60,957 nt of DNA from Myxococcota bacterium (GTDB lineage: Bacteria > Myxococcota_A > Bradymonadia > UBA7976 > UBA1532), in NCBI GenBank assembly GCA_023150895.1, contig JAKLJY010000042.1, positions 1 to 60,957 on the forward strand. The letters run 5' to 3'. The position numbers and the translations under genes are program-made. Below the pieces are notes generated by a model. That model saw only the letters and a list, made by a program, of their open reading frames with translations, ran no database searches and was not told where the DNA came from. Below, piece by piece: positions 45,680 to 55,058 of this stretch. Every line of letters begins with the position of its first letter. Position 1 is the stretch's first letter.

Positions 45680-48600
45680 TTACAGGTCGCCGTGCACGAC
45701 GATGCGGTCGCGCCCGCCCTGCTTCGCGGCATAGAGGGCCTCGTCGGCGAGACGGGTCAGCGTGTGGGCGTCGTAACCGACCCGCTCCGTGCAGGCGATG
45801 CCGACCGAGACCGTGACGGCGGGGAGCGGCCGCCCATGGAACTGCAGCGCGGTGTTCCGGATCTCGTCGCAGAGCCCCGCGAGGCGTTCGCGGGCCCCGG
45901 TCGCGTCGGACTCGGGCAGAATGAGCAGCAGCTCTTCACCCCCGTACCGACAGCCGATGTCCGACTTGCGCAGGCGCCGCAGCAGCAGTTGTCCGAGGCT
46001 GCGGAGCACGAGGTCACCGGCCTCGTGGCCGAGGGTGTCGTTGAAGCGTTTGAAATGGTCGATGTCGAGCATCGCCACCGTGACCTTGCTCCCGGCGCGC
46101 TCGGCCCGATGGAGCTCGCGGGGCAGGGTCAGATCGAGGTAGCGGCGATTGAACAGACCGGTCAGCGCGTCGTGCACGGCCTGCTCCTCGAGCGCGAGGC
46201 GCAGGCGCAGGTTGGACACGCCGAGCTTGATGGTACCGGCCATCGTGCGCGCGGCGTCCTGGAGTTCGGCGACGCCCTCCGGCGGCAGCGATGGCAGGAA
46301 CTCGACGGTGAGGAGGCCGAGCGTTTCGCCGCGGACGACGAGGGACAGACAGAAGTAGGCATTCGGTGCGGTCGTCCCGAAGTGTTTGCAGTGAAGGTCG
46401 CCCGGTCGTTGCGCCGTGTGAAGCTCACCGCGGCGCAGCGCCCAACAGTCGTCGACGCCGAAAAGGTCCAGATCATCGCCCGCCGGCGCGCCCCAGCGGG
46501 CCATCACGATCAGATCGCGCTGCCCGGGCGGGGCGAGGGCGAGCGAGCCCGGGTGGCCGTGCAGGATGTCCGGTGCCGCGAGCGAGACGACCTCGCAGGC
46601 CTCGGCCTCCGTGCGGCAGGACTGCAGGAGGTCGTTGAGACGCTGGAAGTGGATCGCGCGCTGGTGGTGCGCCTCGAGCTGCTGCACGACCTGCCGCATC
46701 TGCACCAGCGTGTTCTGTTGCGCCTCCTCGAGGCGGCGTCGTTCGGTGATGTCGACCGCCGTCACGTTGACCCCCGTGACGTGGCCCGTCAGGTCGTCGA
46801 CGACGGGGTGAACGGTGACGCCGAGCCAGGTGACGGCCCCGGTCGTCGACCGACCCTCGACCTGCGCCGTGAATTGCTCGCCCGCGAGGCCGCGTTGATA
46901 CAGATCGCGCCAGACCTGCGCGGACGCCGGCGGCACCTCGGGGCCGGGCTGCGGCTCGCCGAGACGCGCCGGCCGGCCGAAGTGACGCTCGAAGCGCGAC
47001 AGAAAGACCGGGTTGGCTACGACGAGTCGCCGCTCGAGGTCGAGCATCCAGATCATGCGATCCGTGTGTTCGAAGACGGCCGTCAGTTCGGCGGTGCTTC
47101 GCCGCAGACGCTCGACCTCGTGCGCCTCGGTCACGTCGTGGGCCATGCCGAGCGTCGACGACGGTTTGTCGTCCGGCGTGAACTCGGTGACCGCACGGAA
47201 ATGGACCAGCCGAATGCCCCCGTCCGGACGCCGGACCCGCCCGATGTAGTCGAAGGGGCGCTGCAGCTCGATGGCTTTCTCGAACGCGTCGCCCGCCGCG
47301 GCCTGATCGTCGGGGTGAATCAACTCACCGACACTGTTCCAACCGGGCACGAACGTGGTCGGATCGACCCCGAAGATCACGTACATCTGGTCCGACCACA
47401 CGATTTCGCGTGTGCCGTGGTCGAGCCGCCAGCTGCCCATGCCGGCGACGGACTGTGCCTCGCGCAGGCGCTGTTCGCTGGCCCGCAGCGCGGTGTCCGC
47501 CCGCTTGCGTTGGACGAGTTTCCACACGTCGTTGGCCAACAACTGTACGAGCCGCAGGTCATCGTCATCGTAGGGCAGGGCCTTGTTGCCCACCCCCGTG
47601 ACGATGCGGACCCGACCCCCCTCGATCACCGGCACGCTCATGTGTCGGGAGAGCGGCGCGTGCCCCTCGGGCAGACCGCGCTTGATGGGGTGATTGGGGT
47701 AGTCGTTGTGGACGACGGGTTGGTGCAAACGCGCGCAGTCCGCCCAGATGCCGGCCTTTTCGATGGGGTAATGGTTGTCGTAGGCGGCGGTGCAGTAGCT
47801 GGCGAGGGTGTCTTTCGACCAGGTCACCAGTTCGATGGTGTTCTGGTCCTCGTTGACGAAGTGGAAGTAGCCGATCTTGCTGTCCGTGAGACGCACGGAC
47901 GCCTCGAGGCCCTGCTGGATGATCTCGCGCTCGTCGATGACGTCGAGGCGTTCGCTCAGCGTCAGGACCTCGGCGATGCGCCGGTCATCCCGTTGGGCGG
48001 TCGTCAGCGCCCGCGTTCGTTCGCGCGAGCGCTCTTCGTACCGGCGTGTGGTGAATGCGATGCCGAGGAGGCCGATGAACCAGAGTCCGAGGTGGCTCAG
48101 CATCGCCCGCGTCAGGCCGCGCTGGTGCTCGGTGCGGTACGGCGCCATCGGAACCGATGCCGTGATGCCGCCGCGCAGGCCCCCGACCGGGATGTTCATG
48201 TCCGAGTGGCACTTCATGCAACTCTGTTCCATGTAAACGGGCCGCATGAGGCGCAGATACTCCCGGTCGCTCGAGGTGTCGCTCTCGACGACGTTCGGGC
48301 TGCCCGCCGCCAGGCGTTCCAGCGCGGAGCGTTCCCAGGCGGTGGGCGTGTTGTTCGGGTTCTTCAGGACCAGACTCGTCAGGTGGCTCTGAATACCGTG
48401 ACTCGCCGCGAAGTCTTCCTGGAGCTGGCGCGTGGCGTAGGCCGGGTTGACCAGGGTCAGCGCCTTGCCGTCCCGGGTCGAGACGTCCCGCTCGGGCACC
48501 GTGAGCCACTCATTGGGCGGCGTGCGCTCGCTGGGGGGCACGTACACGCCGCCGTGCCCGGCGACCCACCGCCGCACCGCGAGGTCCTTGTCGATGTAGG

Positions 48601-48796
48601 CGTTGGCGACCGAACGGGCGTGCTGAAACGCGTCCCACTGGTTGTTCTGGTAGTTCAGAAACGCAGCCGCGGCGATGAGCAGCGTCCAGCCGAAGGCGAT
48701 GATCGCGCCCGTCCGCAGAATCGAACGTTCGAGGGCCGGCCTGGGCCTCGGGGCGGGGGCGGCGGTGGGGGTGGGAATCCGGTGGGGGGCGGTCAT
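45680..48796 (-). CDS. Membrane c-heme/GAF/PAS/GGDEF diguanylate cyclase
   Basis: A 1038-residue signalling enzyme. Two membrane helices (~31-48 and ~225-245) flank a periplasmic Tll0287/DUF3365-like domain with a covalent heme site, CMKCH (Cys193, Cys196, His197). In the cytoplasm follow a GAF domain (~270-420), PAS domains (~440-560 and ~580-700; WSDQMYVIFGVDP, HPDDQAAAGDAF), a second GAF-like domain (~720-855) and a GGDEF domain (~870-1038) with active-site GGEEL and DALTGLFNRRYL. It should make cyclic di-GMP in response to redox, gas or other signals. No EAL domain is present. Single gene. Confidence 0.88.
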   Translation of the reverse strand: MTAPHRIPTPTAAPAPRPRPALERSILRTGAIIAFGWTLLIAAAAFLNYQNNQWDAFQHARSVANAYIDKDLAVRRWVAGHGGVYVPPSERTPPNEWLTVPERDVSTRDGKALTLVNPAYATRQLQEDFAASHGIQSHLTSLVLKNPNNTPTAWERSALERLAAGSPNVVESDTSSDREYLRLMRPVYMEQSCMKCHSDMNIPVGGLRGGITASVPMAPYRTEHQRGLTRAMLSHLGLWFIGLLGIAFTTRRYEERSRERTRALTTAQRDDRRIAEVLTLSERLDVIDEREIIQQGLEASVRLTDSKIGYFHFVNEDQNTIELVTWSKDTLASYCTAAYDNHYPIEKAGIWADCARLHQPVVHNDYPNHPIKRGLPEGHAPLSRHMSVPVIEGGRVRIVTGVGNKALPYDDDDLRLVQLLANDVWKLVQRKRADTALRASEQRLREAQSVAGMGSWRLDHGTREIVWSDQMYVIFGVDPTTFVPGWNSVGELIHPDDQAAAGDAFEKAIELQRPFDYIGRVRRPDGGIRLVHFRAVTEFTPDDKPSSTLGMAHDVTEAHEVERLRRSTAELTAVFEHTDRMIWMLDLERRLVVANPVFLSRFERHFGRPARLGEPQPGPEVPPASAQVWRDLYQRGLAGEQFTAQVEGRSTTGAVTWLGVTVHPVVDDLTGHVTGVNVTAVDITERRRLEEAQQNTLVQMRQVVQQLEAHHQRAIHFQRLNDLLQSCRTEAEACEVVSLAAPDILHGHPGSLALAPPGQRDLIVMARWGAPAGDDLDLFGVDDCWALRRGELHTAQRPGDLHCKHFGTTAPNAYFCLSLVVRGETLGLLTVEFLPSLPPEGVAELQDAARTMAGTIKLGVSNLRLRLALEEQAVHDALTGLFNRRYLDLTLPRELHRAERAGSKVTVAMLDIDHFKRFNDTLGHEAGDLVLRSLGQLLLRRLRKSDIGCRYGGEELLLILPESDATGARERLAGLCDEIRNTALQFHGRPLPAVTVSVGIACTERVGYDAHTLTRLADEALYAAKQGGRDRIVVHGDL

Positions 48797-48871
48797 CGCT
48801 CACGCGGTCGGGACGGCAGTCGTCCCCTCACTACGGGCGGCGGCCGCGCGAACTCAAGTCCGGGAGGTCGG

Positions 48872-50857
48872 TTATTGCCCGCCGTGGTTCTGGATGAGCG
48901 TGCCCAGCACGCCGTCGATCTCGGCGAGGTCCGGATCGGCGAGGTCGGGGTCGAAGTCGCGGACGAACTGCCGGGCGGTGGACAACGCGTCGACCCGGCC
49001 CGCCCCGTCGAGGCGCGAGAGGGCCTGCAGGGCCTCGGCATAACCGATGATCACCGCGGCCTTGGTCAGGCGGTCGTCGCCGACGTCGAGGTCGCCCAAC
49101 GCGCGGACGAAACGCTGCTGCCGCGCGATGCCGCTGACCGGGTCCTGCCAGGTGAGTTCGACGGCGAGCTCGTCCGTCTCGCGGGGCAGGCTCGGGTCGC
49201 AGGGCCGCAGCACCTGCTGCAGCACCATCGAGTCGTCCACGCCGAGGTGCTGCGGGCGCACCTTGGTCGGATCGGGCGAGTAGACCTCGCCGTAGAACTT
49301 CTGCACGTTGAAGTAGGGCGGCAGCGTGACCTGAATGCGCACGGCCCGCGCAGCCACGAGCAAAGTTTCGGCAAAGCGATCGCCGAAGATGCGCGCGGCC
49401 TCGGCCTCGCTGTCGAGGTAGACGTACGCCCCCCGGCCCGCGTCGGTCACGGTGTCCATCAGCGTGTCGTTGACGCCGTCGCCCACGCCGACGCCCACCA
49501 GATAGACCCCCTCGCCATCCGCGTCGTCGGCCGCCGCGCCGATGAGATCCTCGCTCGTCACGCCCACGTTGGCCTGCCCGTCGCTGATGAGCACGACGCG
49601 GGTCAGCACGCCCTCCTCGCGGAACTGCTCGGCGAGCGCGTACCCCGTGCGCAGCCCGCCCTCGAGGTTGGTGCCGCCGGCGGCCCGCATGCCGTCGACC
49701 AGATCCAGCACCGCGGGATCGTCGGCGCCCTCGACGACGCGCCCGGCGATGAGGGGGCGCTGCTCCTCCGCCCAGGTCACGGCGCTCACGCGGTCCCCGG
49801 CCCGCAGCGAGCCGGCGAGCGCCCGCACCGCGGCCTGTTGCAGCCGCATGGGCTCGCCGTCCATCGAGCCGGAGGTGTCGAGCACCAGCACGAAGTGCAT
49901 CGGCGCCCGGTCGTCGCCGGGGGCGGCCTGCGATTGCACCGCAATTTGCAGCGCGAAGTCCTGTGTGAGATCACAGCTACCAAGCTTGGCACTCACGGAC
50001 AGTTCACCCGGCTCGGGCCGGTCGAAGCTGAAGCGGTAGTAATTCAGGAACTCCCAGGGCCGGATGAGATACGACGGGATGTCCGTGTACCCCGACCGCA
50101 CCAGGCGCCGAACGATGACCGGCGCGGCCATCGAGTTCGAGTCATCGGCAGACATGTAGAGCACGCGCGGGGTCGCGAGGTCGATGCCGGGGCAGACGGG
50201 CTCGCCCTCGGTCAGGGACTGCGCGCGCTGCGCGGGGGGCAGGGCGGCGTCGCGGGCCGGGGGCTCGCCGGCGGGCTGCGCGTCGGCCGGGGCGCTGCCG
50301 GGGGCCGGATGACCCGCCTCGGCGTCGGCGTCCGAGACGGGGGGCGGGATGCTGCCATCGACCACGGCGTCCGCGGACACGACGCCACCGTCGCAGGCGG
50401 CCGGGATCAAACCGCCGTCGGCATCGAACGTCGGCTCGCCGCAGGTGCCCGCGTCGGCGCTCGCGTCGGGTGAAGGCGCGACGCCCGCGTCCGGCACGGG
50501 CGGGGGCACCTGCCCGTCACTGGAAGAGACGCCCGCGTCGTACCAGGGCTCCTCGGCCCAGCCGCCCCCGGCGCCGCCGCCTGCCCCTTGCGACGCATCG
50601 CCGAAGGCCCCCGGGTGCCCCCCCGAGCCATCGGATTCGCGGCTGCCGGCGCCCGCACAGAGCGGTGCGGCGGCGGTTGCCACGGAGAGCGGCGGCGCCC
50701 CCGGCTTGCCCCACGTCGGCGTGCGGTTCGGGTCCCCATCGCCGGCCGTCGGGCGCTCGGCGCTCGGGTCGTCCGTCGCACGCTCACAGGCGGGCAGCAG
50801 GGGCAGCAGCGTCAGGGTCAGCGCGGCGAGGGGGCGGAAGGTCGTCGGGGTGGGCAT
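48872..50857 (-). CDS. VWA-domain lipoprotein (YfbK-like)
   Basis: A 661-residue lipoprotein (lipobox LLPAC, Cys24). Residues ~25-215 are a Pro/Asp/Gly-rich linker with no clear fold. ~235-300 resembles the N-terminal domain of YfbK-like VWA proteins (IPSYLIRPWEFLNYYRFSF ... ELSVSAKLG). The VWA domain (~315-500) has an intact MIDAS (VLDTSGSMDGEP ... GTNLEGGLRTGY ... LISDGQANVG). The C-terminal ~130 residues match the family's end domain. It probably mediates metal-dependent binding at the outer surface. The linker is unusually long. Single gene. Confidence 0.85.
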   Translation of the reverse strand: MPTPTTFRPLAALTLTLLPLLPACERATDDPSAERPTAGDGDPNRTPTWGKPGAPPLSVATAAAPLCAGAGSRESDGSGGHPGAFGDASQGAGGGAGGGWAEEPWYDAGVSSSDGQVPPPVPDAGVAPSPDASADAGTCGEPTFDADGGLIPAACDGGVVSADAVVDGSIPPPVSDADAEAGHPAPGSAPADAQPAGEPPARDAALPPAQRAQSLTEGEPVCPGIDLATPRVLYMSADDSNSMAAPVIVRRLVRSGYTDIPSYLIRPWEFLNYYRFSFDRPEPGELSVSAKLGSCDLTQDFALQIAVQSQAAPGDDRAPMHFVLVLDTSGSMDGEPMRLQQAAVRALAGSLRAGDRVSAVTWAEEQRPLIAGRVVEGADDPAVLDLVDGMRAAGGTNLEGGLRTGYALAEQFREEGVLTRVVLISDGQANVGVTSEDLIGAAADDADGEGVYLVGVGVGDGVNDTLMDTVTDAGRGAYVYLDSEAEAARIFGDRFAETLLVAARAVRIQVTLPPYFNVQKFYGEVYSPDPTKVRPQHLGVDDSMVLQQVLRPCDPSLPRETDELAVELTWQDPVSGIARQQRFVRALGDLDVGDDRLTKAAVIIGYAEALQALSRLDGAGRVDALSTARQFVRDFDPDLADPDLAEIDGVLGTLIQNHGGQ

Positions 50858-50933
50858 CGTGCGGCTCCGGGTGGTGACGGTCGGACCCGGACCTCTGCAT
50901 CGCGCGTACCGAAGCCCCCGCGAGACGGCGCAA

Positions 50934-50966
50934 GGGCCCGCCGGGCCCGTGTGAACCCGCGTTCAC
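50934..50966. terminator. Two tandem hairpins downstream of the restriction operon
   Basis: GGGCCC-GCC-GGGCCC (50934-50948) is followed at once by GTGAAC-CCGC-GTTCAC (50951-50966). They lie 38 bp after the hsdR stop and before the VWA gene. No T-run follows; terminator function is inferred from position. Confidence 0.4.
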
Positions 50967-51003
50967 GGTTTCGGGGGGGACGGGGGTTGGCGGTGGGGAG
51001 GCT

Positions 51004-54000
51004 TCATCCCCCGGCCTTCGCCTTCAACGTCGAATAGACCGCCTCCAGCATCAGCGCCTTGAAGAATTGCCCGATCGGGCTGCCCGGGGTGAGAACGGTC
51101 TCGACGAACTTGCCGTTCGTGTCGTGCTTCTCGACCAGGGCATCGACGAGCGCGGGCTCGAAGATGAGGCCGAACGCGTCCATCGGATTCGCGGCCGCGG
51201 CCTTCTGGAGCTTCGTGTCGGCCTCGAGCCCGGCCTTCACCTCTTCGACGAGGCCCTGTGTCTCGTAGTCCGTCTGGAACCTCTTGTTGAGGACCTCGAT
51301 GATCGTGGACAGTCTCTCGAGATCGGGTTCGGGCTTCCGCGTGCCGGTCTCCACCGGCAGGTCCAGACCTTTGCCGTCTCCCGAGTTGAGTTCGAGCGCC
51401 TTGGGTTCGAGCTGCCTGAGCTTGTAGGACTTGAGCGCGACTTCTTCGTCGAGGTCCAGCCCGCCGCCGCTACCCGTAGCCGGGAGCTTCGACAGCAACA
51501 TGCGTCCGAAGACGTACAGTTTCTCCAGCGCCGCGTCTTGCCACTCGATGACCTGCGCCAGGAAGGCGTACAGGTTCTTGAACGCCGACAGTTTGCCCCG
51601 GAACTCGTCCCGCTTGTCCTCGGGAAGAGACTTGAAGCGTTCGACTGCAGGGTTCAACGCGCTGTTGAGCCCGCCGTGCGCGAGTGTCACCTGATCGGGC
51701 GTCAGCTTGAAAAAGAGGCCGGCGAACTTGTCCACCTCGGTCTGCCAATAGACCCCGGTGGCATCGAGTTCTCCCTGGAGCTGGTGGAGCTTCTGTGGAT
51801 CGGCGTCTTCCCCGATGAAGGCGCCCTCGAAGTAGTCCTGGAACGCGGCCTGGATGGTGTCCCGTTTGTTGACGAAGTCGAGGACGAAGGTCTGCTTCTT
51901 CCCCGGCGCTTTCCGGTTGAGCCGGGAGAGCGTCTGCACGGCCTGAATGCCATCGAGCCGCTTGTCCACGTACATGACCACGAGCAGGGGTTGGTCGAAA
52001 CCGGTCTGATACTTGTTGGCGACGAGCAGCAGGTTGTAGTCGTCGGAGGCGAACTTCTCCGGAAGCTCCTTCTCCTTGATGCCCCCGTTCATCTCGACTT
52101 CGGAGTAGGTCACGCCCTCGACCTCGTCGTCCTCGACCTCGCCGGAAAAGGCCACGAGGCAGCGGACGTCGGTATAGCCCCTGGTCTTGATGTAGGCATC
52201 GAACGCCTGTCTGTACCGCACGGCCATGAGGCGGCTGTCGGTGACCACCATGGCCTTTGCCTTGCCGTTGAGCAGATGCCGCACGGTGCCGCGGAAGTGC
52301 TCGATGATGATCTCCGTCTTGGCGGCGAGGTTCGTCGGGTGCAGGTTGACGAACCGAGCGAGCGCCTTGGCGGCCTTCTTCTTCTCGACCTCGGGGTCGT
52401 CGGCGATGACCTTGACGAGACTGTGAAAGCGCTTGTAGGTCGTGTAGCCCCGCAACACATCGAGGATGAACTCCTCCTCGATGGCCTGCCGCATCGAATA
52501 CAGGTGGAACGGGATGGGCTTCCCGTCCGGCCCGGTGTGGCCGAACAGCTTCAGGGTCTTCCCCTTCGGCGTCGCGGTGAAGGCAAAGAAGCTCAGATTC
52601 GGCTGCGGGCCGCGGTAAAGCGCGGCGCGCAGGGCGAGCTGGTCGGGTGTCGAGAGATCGTCGCCGTCCTCGTCGGCCTCCTGGAGCTTCTTGTGGAGCT
52701 TCTGTTGCACGGCGGATTCGGCCAGGACCTCCTTCATGGAGACGGCCATGTCTCCGGACTGCGAGGAGTGCGCCTCATCGACGATGATGGCATACCGGCG
52801 GTCGGGCAGCCCGGCGATCTTGTCCTGGAGGAACCCGAACTTGTGCAGCGTCGTGATGATGATGGGCGTGCCAGTGCTCAGCGCGTGGGCAAGCTGCGCC
52901 GAATCCTTGTCGATGCACTCGACCACGCCCCACTTGTGCTCGAACTGGAAGATCGTGTTCTGAAGCTGCTGGTCGAGGACCACTCTGTCGGTCACGACGA
53001 TGACGGAGTGATAGACCTTCTCGTCCTTGGCGTCGTACAGGCCCGCCAGCCGATGGGCGAGCCATGCGATGGTGTTGGACTTGCCGGAGCCGGCGGAGTG
53101 CTGAATCAGGTAATTCGAGCCGGCACCCTTGGCCTTGGCCGTGGAGACGACCTTTCGCACGCAATCCCACTGATGGAACCGCGGGAAAATCAGGGTCTCC
53201 TTCACGGTCTTCTTGCCGGTCGTCTTGTCGTCCTTGTTCGGCTTCTCGAAGTGGAGAAAGGCCCCCAGGAGATCCAGCAGGCTGTCCCGTTGCCAGACGT
53301 GCTCCCAGACGTAGAAGGTCCGGTTCTTGTCGGCCCCATCAGGGGGGAGCGGGTTGCCTTTTCCCGTGCCGTTGCCCCGATTGAAGGGCAGAAAGTGCGT
53401 GCTCTCACGGGCGAGTCGGGTCGTCATCCAGGCGTCGTCGGGGTCGATGGCGAAGTGGACGAGAGCGCGCTGCTTGAACCGGAAGATGGGGGCGTCGGGA
53501 TCACGGGCCTCCCGGTACTGTTTCTGGGCATGGTAGGACGCAGACTGCCCGGTCATCGGGTTCTTGAGCTCGGCCGTGACCACGGGGACGCCATTGACGA
53601 AGAGCACCAGATCCAGGGCGTTCTCGTTCGACGGGTCGTACTTCAGCTGCCGCACGACCCGCAGCACGTTGGCCTCGTAGGCGACCGTGACGTCGGGGTT
53701 CAGCCCGTGGGACGGGGCAAATTGCGCGAACCTGAGGGCGACCCCGGAGAGCTTGAACCCGTGCCGCAGCACGTGGAGAGACCCGTTCTTGTCCATCTCG
53801 TTGCACAGCGCCTGGACGAGGTCCTTCTCGGGGTCCTTGTGCAGCGTGCCGAGCCGGGTGAGCACCTTGGGTTGCGTCGCCTCGACGAAGGCCAGGACGT
53901 CGTCGGCGATGATCGCCCGCTGGCGGTCGAAGAGCGCCGTCGTACCCTCGACATACCCGCCGTGCTGCGTCAGGTGAGCGACGATCTCGGCCTCGAAAGC

Positions 54001-54024
54001 GGCCTCGGTGTGGTCCTTGGTCAC
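51004..54024 (-). CDS. hsdR: Type I restriction endonuclease, motor/nuclease subunit R
   Basis: A 1006-residue R subunit. The nuclease domain (~1-200) has its D-ExK site at Asp138 (ALDLVLFVNG) and Glu152/Lys154 (TAELKN). The helicase has Walker A HSAGSGKSN (Lys315), DEAH at 416-419 and later motifs (FTATPKGKT, KYQTGFDQP, LSRLNRKAPGK). It cleaves DNA after ATP-driven translocation, when bound to the HsdM/HsdS complex at unmethylated sites. The GTG start overlaps the DUF1016 stop by 4 nt (GTGA). It is the last gene of the operon. The domain order and length are those of a complete enzyme. Confidence 0.96.
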   Translation of the reverse strand: MTKDHTEAAFEAEIVAHLTQHGGYVEGTTALFDRQRAIIADDVLAFVEATQPKVLTRLGTLHKDPEKDLVQALCNEMDKNGSLHVLRHGFKLSGVALRFAQFAPSHGLNPDVTVAYEANVLRVVRQLKYDPSNENALDLVLFVNGVPVVTAELKNPMTGQSASYHAQKQYREARDPDAPIFRFKQRALVHFAIDPDDAWMTTRLARESTHFLPFNRGNGTGKGNPLPPDGADKNRTFYVWEHVWQRDSLLDLLGAFLHFEKPNKDDKTTGKKTVKETLIFPRFHQWDCVRKVVSTAKAKGAGSNYLIQHSAGSGKSNTIAWLAHRLAGLYDAKDEKVYHSVIVVTDRVVLDQQLQNTIFQFEHKWGVVECIDKDSAQLAHALSTGTPIIITTLHKFGFLQDKIAGLPDRRYAIIVDEAHSSQSGDMAVSMKEVLAESAVQQKLHKKLQEADEDGDDLSTPDQLALRAALYRGPQPNLSFFAFTATPKGKTLKLFGHTGPDGKPIPFHLYSMRQAIEEEFILDVLRGYTTYKRFHSLVKVIADDPEVEKKKAAKALARFVNLHPTNLAAKTEIIIEHFRGTVRHLLNGKAKAMVVTDSRLMAVRYRQAFDAYIKTRGYTDVRCLVAFSGEVEDDEVEGVTYSEVEMNGGIKEKELPEKFASDDYNLLLVANKYQTGFDQPLLVVMYVDKRLDGIQAVQTLSRLNRKAPGKKQTFVLDFVNKRDTIQAAFQDYFEGAFIGEDADPQKLHQLQGELDATGVYWQTEVDKFAGLFFKLTPDQVTLAHGGLNSALNPAVERFKSLPEDKRDEFRGKLSAFKNLYAFLAQVIEWQDAALEKLYVFGRMLLSKLPATGSGGGLDLDEEVALKSYKLRQLEPKALELNSGDGKGLDLPVETGTRKPEPDLERLSTIIEVLNKRFQTDYETQGLVEEVKAGLEADTKLQKAAAANPMDAFGLIFEPALVDALVEKHDTNGKFVETVLTPGSPIGQFFKALMLEAVYSTLKAKAGG

Positions 54025-55058
54025 TCTTCGACCTCCAGCGTGAGCCGTGCGTACATCTCATGCAGTCGGGCGCGGAGCACTGCCTTGGGGGGGAGAACCG
54101 TCTGGTATTCCGCGACCAGCGTCGGGGACGTCGTCCGGGCGAGCGCGTACTCGACGACCTCGTCATCGCCAGTGGCGCACAGCAGGACCCCGATCGACGG
54201 CCGCTCGTGCGCCTTGCGTTCGTTTCGGTCGAGGGCCTCGAGGTAGAAGCTCAGCTTGCCGAGGTCCTCCGGCTCGAATTTCCGGACCTTGAGTTCGAAC
54301 GCGACGAGGCACTGCAGGCCGCGGTGGTAGAAGAGCAGGTCGACCGCGAAGTCCTGGTGCCCCACCTGAATCGGGAACTCGGAACCGACGAAGCAGAAGT
54401 CCCGCCCCAGCTCGGTGATGAAGCGTCCGAGCTGCTCGAGCAGCGCCCGGTGCAGGTCCGCCTCGCTGTGGGTCGGCGGGAGGCCGAGGAACTCCAGGCT
54501 GTACGCGTTCTTCAACTCGTCGAGCGCGGCGGGTCCGACCTTCACCAGCGCCGACGAGGCGCGTTTCGTCCGTGCGTCCGCCCGCAGGTAAGCGCCCGTC
54601 GCGATCTGGCGCTCGAGCTCGCGTTTGGACCACCGCTCCTTGATGGCCTGGCGCACGTAGAAGGCGCGTTCGTCGTCGTGCCGGGCCTGACCGAGGACGA
54701 CGAGGTGATGGGTCCACGGCAATTGTGTCACCACTGGTGGCACATTCTCGTCGGTGCCCCCCGGGTAGGCGGCGTGGAACTGTCGCATGCGGAAGAGGTT
54801 GCGGCGCGTGAAGCCGCGCAACCCCGGATAGCGGCTCGCGATGGTCGCGGCGAGCTCGTCGACGACCCCGTCCCCCCACTCGGCGGTGACGAGCTTTCGG
54901 TCGATGTAGGCGCCGACGCGCCAGTAAAGCGCGACGAGCTCGACGTTGACGGCTTCGTAGGCGCGCCGCCGCGCGGCGTCGATCAAGCCGAGGATGTCGG
55001 CGAAGCGGTCGGCGCCGGTGAGTTCGTCTGCGGAGTCGGGGCGAGTGACCTGTGTCAT
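54021..55058 (-). CDS. DUF1016 (YhcG-like) PDDEXK nuclease protein
   Basis: A 345-residue soluble protein of the DUF1016/YhcG family. The N-terminal DUF1016 helical region (~15-165) has LVALYWRVGAYIDRKL and YPGLRGFTRRNLFRMRQFH (key piece FTRRNLFRMRQF). The C-terminal PD-(D/E)XK domain (~175-330) has D240 in FAVDLLFYHRGLQC and E255-x-K257 in VAFELKV. Members are often found next to type I restriction genes; a nuclease role is expected from the fold, but it has not been shown here. Start (ATGA) and stop (GTGA) overlap the neighbours by 4 nt each. The longer frame upstream overlaps DUF4268 and was rejected. Confidence 0.85.
   Translation of the reverse strand: MTQVTRPDSADELTGADRFADILGLIDAARRRAYEAVNVELVALYWRVGAYIDRKLVTAEWGDGVVDELAATIASRYPGLRGFTRRNLFRMRQFHAAYPGGTDENVPPVVTQLPWTHHLVVLGQARHDDERAFYVRQAIKERWSKRELERQIATGAYLRADARTKRASSALVKVGPAALDELKNAYSLEFLGLPPTHSEADLHRALLEQLGRFITELGRDFCFVGSEFPIQVGHQDFAVDLLFYHRGLQCLVAFELKVRKFEPEDLGKLSFYLEALDRNERKAHERPSIGVLLCATGDDEVVEYALARTTSPTLVAEYQTVLPPKAVLRARLHEMYARLTLEVEE

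Noticed and set aside
45191-50473. A 1760-codon open frame on the plus strand
   Set aside because: It runs antisense to three well-supported genes (MutS-like, GGDEF, VWA). Its protein is rich in Arg, Gly, Val and Ala with no domain, as expected for the mirror frame of GC-rich genes.
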